From: an uncultured Leucobacter sp.
GTDB taxonomy: Bacteria > Actinomycetota > Actinomycetes > Actinomycetales > Microbacteriaceae
Assembly: GCA_937872275.1 (NCBI GenBank)
Contig: CALMSE010000246.1
Span: 1-9,375, forward strand
Reading direction: 5' to 3'
DNA length: 9,375 nt
Shown here: positions 1 through 6,200 of the stretch, one piece after another
Numbering within the stretch: position 1 is the first letter of the stretch
Layout: the number at the start of each line of letters is the position of its first letter
The notes under the pieces: model-generated
Told to the model about the DNA's origin: nothing
Seen by the model: the letters and a program-made list of their open reading frames with translations, nothing else
The model's database searches: none
Program-made: the position numbers and the translations under genes

Positions 1-163
1 CGTCCTCGCCGAGGGTCTCCTCGAAGAAGCCGTAGTCGGTGGGGTAGACGAAGCCCGTGTAGAGCACGCGGTCGAGATACACCCGGCCGGTCTCGTGGTC
101 GACCTCGTACTTGTTGCGGCTGCCCTTGGGGATCTCGATCACGGCGTCGAATGCGGCGGTCAC
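1..163 (-). CDS. ppa: Inorganic pyrophosphatase, N-terminal part (runs off the left edge)
   Basis: Cytoplasmic Mg-dependent family I pyrophosphatase, hydrolysing PPi to two phosphates and so pulling biosynthetic reactions forward. The 54 visible residues start [20 protein letters not shown] and contain the family's N-terminal signature. IEIP carries the first active-site Glu (E10). NKYEVD carries Lys18 and Glu20. YLDR carries Arg32. FVYPTDYGF matches the conserved YPxxYGY/F segment (Y40, Y44). These correspond to the start of the E. coli enzyme (IEIP, KYEID, DR, FYPCNYGY). The start is GTG at 163-161, preceded by AAGGAG five bases upstream, which decides the start. The rest of the gene, including the catalytic DGDPxD motif, lies outside the window. 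It is transcribed in the same direction as the LuxR-like gene, but a strong hairpin separates them. Identification is very secure. Confidence 0.96.
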   Translation of the reverse strand, partial: MTAAFDAVIEIPKGSRNKYEVDHETGRVYLDRVLYTGFVYPTDYGFFEETLGED

Positions 164-210
164 GCGTGCTCCTTCTCGTGGTGTGCGGGTTTCCGTGTTC
201 AAGGATAGTG

Positions 211-241
211 CCCGCGCGACACTCGTGAGGCTGCATCCGAA
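211..241 (-). promoter_or_regulatory. Probable ppa promoter
   Basis: Read on the minus strand, TATCCT (217-212) is a good -10 hexamer about 50 bases upstream of the ppa GTG. The only -35 candidate at an acceptable distance is TTCGGA (241-236, 18-base spacer), a weak match that lies inside the arm of the long inverted repeat at 227-302. The -10 is reasonably convincing; the -35 is not. Confidence 0.45.
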
Positions 242-302
242 TGCCGAGACCGCATCCGAATCCCGTGCCCGGGATGCGATCTCGGCATTCGGATGCAGCC
301 TC
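227..302. repeat. Long near-perfect inverted repeat (hairpin) between ppa and the LuxR-like gene
   Basis: Bases 227-249 and 280-302 are exact reverse complements (23 bp). Inside them, CGCATCC (251-257) pairs with GGATGCG (272-278) after a single mismatch, leaving a 14-base loop. This makes a roughly 30-bp stem. The decamer GCATCCGAAT occurs at 233-242 and 252-261, and inverted at 287-296. On the minus strand the hairpin follows the ancestral stop of the LuxR-like gene (355-357) by about 50 bases, so it can act as a transcription terminator shielding ppa. It has no T-run, which is common in actinobacteria. It could also be a dispersed palindromic element; I saw no flanking target duplication. 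Confidence 0.85.
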
Positions 303-354
303 GGCGCAGAGACAGGGGGAGGGGAGGTGGGGCGGGCGGGGGCCGGATACCGCG

Positions 355-420
355 TCAGAGTATCCCGTACCTCTCGGCGTGCAGCACCGCCTGGTCCCTC
401 GAGCGCACGCCGAGCCGCTG
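355..420 (-). pseudogene. Detached C-terminal end of the LuxR HTH domain, after an in-frame TAA
   Basis: Continuing in frame past the TAA at 423-421, the minus strand encodes 21 residues, [20 protein letters not shown] plus a final L, followed by TGA (357-355). This is the normal end of a LuxR/GerE HTH domain: the residue after RQL is usually Tyr or another hydrophobic, followed by (R/Q)KLGV, then a Ser/Arg turn and a final Ala/Val-rich dimerisation helix. One base change (TAC to TAA) explains the interruption. The intact ancestor would have had 816 residues. No start codon or ribosome site suggests separate translation of this remnant. Confidence 0.85.
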
Positions 421-2805
421 TTAGAGCTGACGCAGGTGCGTCTTCAGCGTGTTGTTCGAGATGTGCAGCTCGGCCGCGATGGAGGCGGCGGATCGCCCCT
501 GCGCGAGCATGCGCAGGATGCGCGTCTGCTGCGGGGTGAGCGCCTCGAGCGTGTGACGCACGAGCACGGGACGGCCGAGGATCGCCCTGAGCAGCTCCGG
601 GGTGAGCCCGCCGGGCAGGCTCTCGGGATCGTCGGGGTCGAGCGTCTCGAGCCAGGCGCGGTACTCCAGGGTCTCCGCGGCGAGCAGCGCCAGCCACTCC
701 TCGGCCATCGCCGATTGCTGGGTGGCACGGGCGAAGCAGTCGAGCGCGAGCGCGCGCTCCCCCTCGCGCAGCAGGGCGGTGCCCCGCAGCACGAGGGAGA
801 CCGGGGCGTAGCGGCGCAGGTGGACGTTCTGGATCCGCAGTTCGCCGAGCGGCCCCTCGGGCATCGTCTCGGCGAGCACGGACTGGTGCCGCCCGACCGC
901 GAGATCCAGCCGCAGCTGGAACAGATTGTGGATGAGGAAGTCGGCGCCGTCGCTGAGGCTCTCGTACGAGGCGGTCTGCAGGCCGAGCTCGCGCCGGGCG
1001 GCCGCGAACTCGCCCTGCGCCGCGAGATGGATCGCGTAGGCGAGCCGGGACAGCCGGTCGAACCGCCGGTTGAATTGCGCCCAGAGCCCCTCGAGCTTGA
1101 TGCGGCTGTAGTGGTGCAGCCCTCGCTCGATGTCCTTCGTGACGTAGCTCGAGAGCATCATGATGTAGTGGTAGAAGGAGCGGTACACGGTGTCCCTGCC
1201 GTGCCGCTCGGCCAGCTCGCGCGCCGCCTCCAGCGCCGCCGGATCCGCCCCCGGATCGCCCGCGACGAGGAAGAGCTCGGCGAGGTGGGTCGGGGCGCGC
1301 GATGCCCCCGCGCCGCCCTGTTCGGCGATCCGCGCCTGGGCGAGCCGCAGCACCTCGGGGTAGGCGCGGTGCTCGCCGAAGAACACGATGACGAGCGCCA
1401 TCAGGCCGACGGCCTCGGTGAACAGCTCCGGGCTCGCGGCGGTCGCGCGCCGGCTCTCCACCGCGGTGCGCAGCGACGAGAACCCCGGCACGAAGTCGAC
1501 GGCGCAGACCTCGGTGATGCACATGGTGAGCATCGCGTCGGCGTGCAGCCGTTCGGAGAGGGTGCCGGTCTCGAGCGCGGCCGCGAGCCGGCGGTCGCAG
1601 ACGCTGCGATAGCGGATCGCGTCGAAGTAGTCGACCGACGCCAGCGCGAGGTGCTGCCCCGCGATCTCCAGCAGCAGTTCCTCCTCGCTGCAGAGCCGCG
1701 CCGACTCGATGGATTCGCGCGCGGCGCAGTAGGCCTCGTAGTCGGTCCTGGAATTGCGCTCGGGGGTGTGCCTGCGGGCGTAGATCGCGAGCGCGGTGGC
1801 GAGCGACTGCTCGTGGCCCTCCCCCTCGGACTCGGCGGGCTGCCGGGGGGTGATCGTCGGTGCGAGGGAGAACAGCGAGAACTGCTGGCCCTCCGTGCGG
1901 GAGGCCACCAGGCCCTGGCCGGTCGTGGCCGCAGCTCCGGCGGTGGATCTGCGGACCGCGGCGCGGTAGATCCCGAGGTCGAGCGCATGCAGTTGACGCG
2001 AGAAGATCAGGTAGCGGTCGATGTCGCCGGGCAGCAGCGCCTCGACGAGTTCCCCGACCTCCGGGGCCGCGCCCGGGTCCGGGGCCTGCTCGGCGAGGTG
2101 CAGCAATCGGTCGATCGGGGGCTGCCCGTCGGAGGTGCCCTGATCGACGGCCTGAGCGAGCGCGATGATCCCGACCTCGTCGAGCATCCGAGGGGTCGGG
2201 TGTTTGCGCAGCAGGGGCAGCGTCTGGGCGATGATCCGCCCGTCGGGGCTGACGGTCGAGAGATAGTCGGGCGAGACCGCGGCGATGCGCGCGGCGATCA
2301 GCTCGAGCAGCCGAGCACGCAGCTGGACCATGTCGCGCCTCGCCTCGAGGTGCAGGCGCAGCGCCTCGAGGTCTGAGGCGGCGATCGACGCCCGGGCGGC
2401 CGGCTCCTCGCCCGTCCAGGCCCGAAGCACCGCCTCGGCGTCGACCGGGCGCGGAGCGGTCGACGCGGGATCGCCCGGCGGGACGAGGCCGATCCGGCTC
2501 ACGCGGAGCCTCAGGATCCCCGGATCGTCGAGCAGCCCGTAGTCCGCGACGATCAGGATTCCGGCGGCGAGCTCGGCGGGAAGCCGGCCGCGCCGCAGCA
2601 CGGTGCCGTCGGCCTCGGCGAGCGCGAAGCAGGGGGCGAGGCCCGAGGCGCCCGAGGTGCCCGTGGCACCCGGCGTCGGCGAAACAGCGAGCAGTCGACC
2701 GTCCCGAACGTGCATCATCGCCCCCAGCTGCGCCCCGCCGCTCTCGCTCACGCATGCGTGAGTTCGCAAGGGCGCACTCTCCCCGATTGAAGCCTTGCGT
2801 GCCAT
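421..2805 (-). CDS. Large LuxR/MalT-like (LAL-type) transcriptional regulator, truncated in its HTH domain
   Basis: As read, 794 residues, almost entirely helical and Ala/Leu/Arg/Glu-rich from about residue 120 onward. This fits the helical-repeat (TPR/MalT-like) sensor arm of LAL regulators, with repeats such as [20 protein letters not shown] near the C-terminus. Residues 756-794 ([20 protein letters not shown], then [19 protein letters not shown]) are the first three helices of a LuxR/GerE HTH, cut off inside the recognition helix by TAA (423-421). The downstream frame continues as a normal LuxR end, so DNA binding is probably impaired. No Walker A P-loop (GxxxxGKT/S) is present; [12 protein letters not shown] (83-94) only vaguely resembles a Walker B, so the usual LAL N-terminal ATPase is absent or eroded. 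The start is uncertain. ATG at 2805 has no clear ribosome site, while ATG at 2718 (or 2715), preceded by CTGGGGGCG, looks better and would shorten the protein by 29-30 residues. It is divergent from the surface-protein gene and probably regulated it. Family assignment is firm; ligand and activity are unknown. Confidence 0.85.
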   Translation of the reverse strand: MARKASIGESAPLRTHACVSESGGAQLGAMMHVRDGRLLAVSPTPGATGTSGASGLAPCFALAEADGTVLRRGRLPAELAAGILIVADYGLLDDPGILRLRVSRIGLVPPGDPASTAPRPVDAEAVLRAWTGEEPAARASIAASDLEALRLHLEARRDMVQLRARLLELIAARIAAVSPDYLSTVSPDGRIIAQTLPLLRKHPTPRMLDEVGIIALAQAVDQGTSDGQPPIDRLLHLAEQAPDPGAAPEVGELVEALLPGDIDRYLIFSRQLHALDLGIYRAAVRRSTAGAAATTGQGLVASRTEGQQFSLFSLAPTITPRQPAESEGEGHEQSLATALAIYARRHTPERNSRTDYEAYCAARESIESARLCSEEELLLEIAGQHLALASVDYFDAIRYRSVCDRRLAAALETGTLSERLHADAMLTMCITEVCAVDFVPGFSSLRTAVESRRATAASPELFTEAVGLMALVIVFFGEHRAYPEVLRLAQARIAEQGGAGASRAPTHLAELFLVAGDPGADPAALEAARELAERHGRDTVYRSFYHYIMMLSSYVTKDIERGLHHYSRIKLEGLWAQFNRRFDRLSRLAYAIHLAAQGEFAAARRELGLQTASYESLSDGADFLIHNLFQLRLDLAVGRHQSVLAETMPEGPLGELRIQNVHLRRYAPVSLVLRGTALLREGERALALDCFARATQQSAMAEEWLALLAAETLEYRAWLETLDPDDPESLPGGLTPELLRAILGRPVLVRHTLEALTPQQTRILRMLAQGRSAASIAAELHISNNTLKTHLRQL
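2747..2762. promoter_or_regulatory. 16-bp perfect palindrome, possible operator
   Basis: CTCACGCATGCGTGAG is a perfect palindrome. Part of it, GCATGCGT, recurs at 2811-2818. It lies inside the regulator's frame if ATG 2805 is used, but 29 bases or more upstream of the start if ATG 2718 is used. In the second case it would sit between a TATGAA -10-like element and the start codon, a position typical of repressor sites. The function is inferred. Confidence 0.35.
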
Positions 2806-2810
2806 TCATA
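2805..2810 (-). promoter_or_regulatory. Possible -10 element of the LuxR-like gene
   Basis: On the minus strand, TATGAA (2810-2805) resembles a -10 box. It is the only reasonable one near the start, and no good -35 lies 16-19 bases upstream, as expected of an activator-dependent promoter. If it is real, transcription starts near 2797, so the ATG at 2805 cannot be used and translation starts at 2718/2715. The evidence is weak. Confidence 0.3.
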
Positions 2811-2850
2811 GCATGCGTAACGGAGACCCTCAGTCTTCAGCGCGAAGACA

Positions 2851-2933
2851 TCACCCGTGATTCACCCCGTATCGAATGCTGTCTCACCCGCTGATCACCC
2901 GCGATTCCGAGATCCCTCACCCTCTGATCACCC
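2851..2933. promoter_or_regulatory. Helically phased TCACCC (GGGTGA) array, likely operator of the divergent pair
   Basis: Six copies of TCACCC start at 2851, 2862, 2884, 2895, 2917 and 2928. They form three TCACCC-N5-TCACCC units at an exact 33-bp period (about three helical turns), with 11 bp within each unit. Units 2 and 3 (2884-2900 and 2917-2933) match at 16 of 17 positions. All copies point the same way, so they are direct repeats on one DNA face. MalT-type LAL regulators bind cooperatively to arrays of short, asymmetric, GGA-rich direct repeats, and GGGTGA on the minus strand is similar in kind. The array lies in the 288-base gap between the regulator and the surface gene, closer to the regulator. 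The repeat geometry is directly visible; the binding protein is inferred. Confidence 0.75.
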
Positions 2934-3093
2934 CGCCCGGTGCGATGGGCGGGGTCGGCGCTGGCCGAGAGTGGAAGGCATCGCGCCCTCGAGGGGCCGA
3001 GAGCGGGCGCTGGACGGGCGACCTCGACGCAGCGCATGCGCCGAGGCTTCCCACCGGCGCCGGCAGAACCACGGTATGCAGGGGAGTCGTCGA
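2934..3093 (+). promoter_or_regulatory. Leader/promoter region of the surface-protein gene
   Basis: This 160-base stretch must contain the surface gene's promoter and leader, but I see no convincing -10/-35 pair. That fits a promoter needing an activator bound at the TCACCC array. It holds several short palindromes: CCCTCGAGGG (2986-2995), GCGCATGCGC (3032-3041) and CCGGCGCCGG (3054-3063). A clear ribosome binding site, GGGGAG (3081-3086), lies seven bases before ATG 3094 and decides that start. Confidence 0.4.
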
Positions 3094-3222
3094 ATGAAGG
3101 CCAAGGGTGGTAGAAGTGCGCTGCATCGGGCGGCGCCCGAACGATTGCGGGCGGTGCCGGTGCTGAGCGTCGTGCTCGCGCTCGTCGCGATGATGCTCGC
3201 GCCGGCCACGGCGGCGAACGCG
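3094..3222 (+). other. Sec signal peptide of the surface protein
   Basis: Residues 1-43 have a basic n-region (MKAKGGRSALHRAAPERLRA), a hydrophobic core (VPVLSVVLALVAMMLAPATA) and a small-residue A-N-A cleavage site before APGDL. This directs export through Sec. The cleavage point is predicted by eye and could be one residue later. Confidence 0.85.
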
Positions 3223-6200
3223 GCGCCGGGCGATCTGGCCCACGGCGTCGTGCGCGTGGACGCGAACAAGAACGGCGCGATCGACGCGTCCGACCCCGCA
3301 GGCGAGGCCGACACGGGCCTGGCCGGCGTGACCGTCGAGCTGCTCGCGGCCGACGGGATCACCGTCGTGGCGAGCACGACGACCGCGGGCGACGGCTCGT
3401 GGACCATCGCGGAGGCGGACGTCGACCCCCAGCCCGTGGCCTACCCCGCCACCGTGCGCATCGACACCTCGACCGCGAACGGCAATGTGTACGCGAGTTA
3501 CCCCGCCGCGACCCCCGGGGTGAACGACTTCGCACGCGCGGGCGTTCCGAGCCAGGCCACGGCCGTCGTCACCTCCGCCGACACCGAGCTGAACGCGCTC
3601 GTGTACCCGAGCTGGGCCGTCGACCTCGCGCTCGCGGGCGACCCCGAAGGGCTGGGCGGCCTCGCGATCCGCACCGGCAGCGGGCCCTTCGACGCGAACG
3701 ACTCAGAGCCGGGCAACGACTCGGGCATGGCGAACGACCGGGTGCGTTCGGCCGACATCGTCTCCTTCAACTGGTCGCTGACCGTCGCCGCCGAGGACTC
3801 GCTGGCCGCGAACTTCTCGGATGCGGTGTTCGAGCAGACCATCGTTCTCGGAGAGGGCGCGGTCGCGAACTTCGCGAGCCGCCCGGCGATCTGCGATGCG
3901 GCGAAGAGCTCGATCGTGGCCCAGCCCTCGGGCGCCGTGATCCAGCCGGGGGCGACCCCGCCGGCCGGCACGACGAGCGTGACGCTCAGCTGCCACCTCG
4001 GGTCGATGGGCGAGGATCGCGCGGCGATCCTGCTGCCGACTCTCGTGCAGCCGCTCGCCAGCTCCGAGAACGGCTCGACCTTCACCACCACCTCGCGCGC
4101 CTACGGCGTCGATGCGGCCGGTGCGGCGACCGCGCAGCCCTCCACCGGAGTCGACAGCCCGCCCATCGAGATCACCGCGGCCCCGCGCTACGACGTGGAG
4201 AAGATCAACGGCGACGCGGGCGGCGGCTACTACGGCTATCAGAACATCGAGGGCGTGCAGACCTACGGCATGTACGCGTACTACACCGTGCAGATCTCGA
4301 CCGACCGCAAGGTGGGCACCGAGTCCTTCCAGCAGCCGATCACGATGGAGGAGAGCCTCTGGGCCGTCCGCAGCGTCGCGGGTCCGAACGGCGAGGCAGT
4401 CGGAGACACGATCGACGACCTGCAGTGGTACATCACCCAGTGCATCCCGTCTCCGGCCCCGCGCGGCGGTCAGGTCCCCGACGGCCTCGTCTACGGCCGG
4501 GCCGGCTCGAACGCCGTGGCGACCGCGGCGAACAGCGTGCGCGACTCCGGCACCTGCTCCATCGCGCGCACGGGAGCCGCCGACACCGGCAACTACACGC
4601 TCTCGATGAACGGTATCGACGCCTCGGGGGCCAGCTACCCGACGCAGACCGTCGCCGGCGCCTCCCTCGCGGCGGGCCCCTACTACGTCGCCTCGTACCG
4701 CGTTCAGGTGTTCATCCCGCTCGCCGAGATCGACCGCACCCAGGGCGCCCCCGACGACGGCGTGGGCGAGTTCAGCATCTTCAACCGCGTGGGCGATTTC
4801 GACCCCGTCGGTCTCTCGGACACGTCGAACTTCGGCTCGGGCACCGAGCCCGGCTACTGCGAGGCCGGGCCGACGAGCGATCAATCCGCCAACTGCGCCG
4901 AGATGGAGGACGGTCGGCGATCCAACAACGTCGTCGGCCCGCACACGAAGCGGATCGCGCCCGGGAGCTGGACCAAGTACTTCGTCGACGCCCTCAGCGG
5001 GTGGGGCGGCGGCTACACGTGGATCAACGGTACGGGCAACCACGACGGAACCGCGCTGGTGCAGCCGGGACAGACCTTCTCGAGCATGCAGGTGCTGCAT
5101 AACACCGCCTCGAACTGGCCGGATGCGCAGCTCTGCGACGTCTTCGACAACACGGTGCTCAAGCTCGCCCCGCTCGCTCAGGACACCTCGGGGAGCAACG
5201 CGTACCCCGCCGATCTCTACTCGGCGATGATCAAGACGCGCGTGGACGGATCCGCCTTCCTCACCCCGGCCGAGCAGCAGGCGCGCCAGGGCGACTGGGC
5301 GATCCGATACGGCCATGTCGACCTCGGCGGCGACGACCCCAACACGGGCGTCTTCGACCTCGCCACCGATCGCTACGAGGGCGACTGGTCGGCCCAGCGC
5401 CAGGCCACGAACGGTGCGAACACCGTCTGCGGCTCGCCCGACATCACCTGGTACGACGACCCCAACGACGTCCCGGGCGGCGTCGACGCCGTCAACGCCG
5501 TGTGGGCGCAGACCGCGCCGGGCTACACGATGCAGGCGGGCGAGAGCGAGCGCTGGTTCCTCTCCTTCGAGCAGCGCGACAGCTACCAGGGCGGCCCGCA
5601 CGCCGGCGAGCCGATCCCGGCGGCCACGGTCGCGGTGAACTACGGCGCCGTGAGGACCTCGAGCTGGAACAGCAACTGGTCGAACGCCGGATACATCCCG
5701 GGGGCCGGCAACACGACCGGCACCCACCAGGTCGGCGAGAACGGTTCGGGACAGGGCGATCGCTGGACGGTCGCGCGTGCCCAGCTGCGCCTGCAGAAGC
5801 GCACCATCGCGGGCGAGGTCGACGGGGTCGCCGCGACCGGCGTCGCCGACTACGGCGTGACCGGCTCCGCCGTGGCGGGCCGGCCCGTGATCTGGGAGAT
5901 CACCTCGACGCTCACCGCGCTCGCCGACCCCGCCGCACCCGTGAACGACGTGAGGGTCACCGACGTGCTGCCCCGCTACGTGATCTTCGACGAGGCCGCG
6001 ACCAATGCGCTGAACCCGGGCGTTCCCGCACCCACGGCGACCGTGAACCCCGACGGCACGACGACACTCGTCTGGAACCTCGGCACGCGCGTGCCGAACC
6101 AGGATCTGCCGGTGCTGAGGATCGCCACGACCACCGACGCGCTGGCGCCCAACAACACCGTGGCGATCAACGAGGCGAGGATCACGGCGGCGGGCATCGT

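Noticed and set aside
227..302. Insertion sequence or MITE
   Set aside because: Perfect inverted arms exist, but no flanking target-site duplication is visible, and a terminator role fits the position. Kept only as an alternative.
421..423. Programmed stop-codon readthrough or frameshift to complete the HTH
   Set aside because: TAA is the tightest stop, the following CAGCGG is not a known strong readthrough context, and no slippery run or stimulatory structure is visible nearby. A mutation is simpler, though readthrough is not disproved.
241..2376. Open frame of 711 codons on the plus strand, opposite the LuxR-like gene
   Set aside because: Low-complexity Arg/Glu/Gly-rich product with no domain. 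It starts inside the palindrome at 227-302 and is mirrored by a minus-strand frame with a clear LuxR HTH.
2851..2949. CRISPR array (33-bp periodic repeats)
   Set aside because: The conserved part is only two hexamers per 33-bp unit, units have no spacer structure, and no cas genes are present. A regulator-binding array explains it better.
2857..3093. Upstream extension of the surface protein to GTG 2857 or ATG 3076
   Set aside because: GTG 2857 would put the phased TCACCC array into coding sequence and bury the signal peptide 79 residues in. ATG 3076 lacks a ribosome site, while GGGGAG is correctly placed for ATG 3094.
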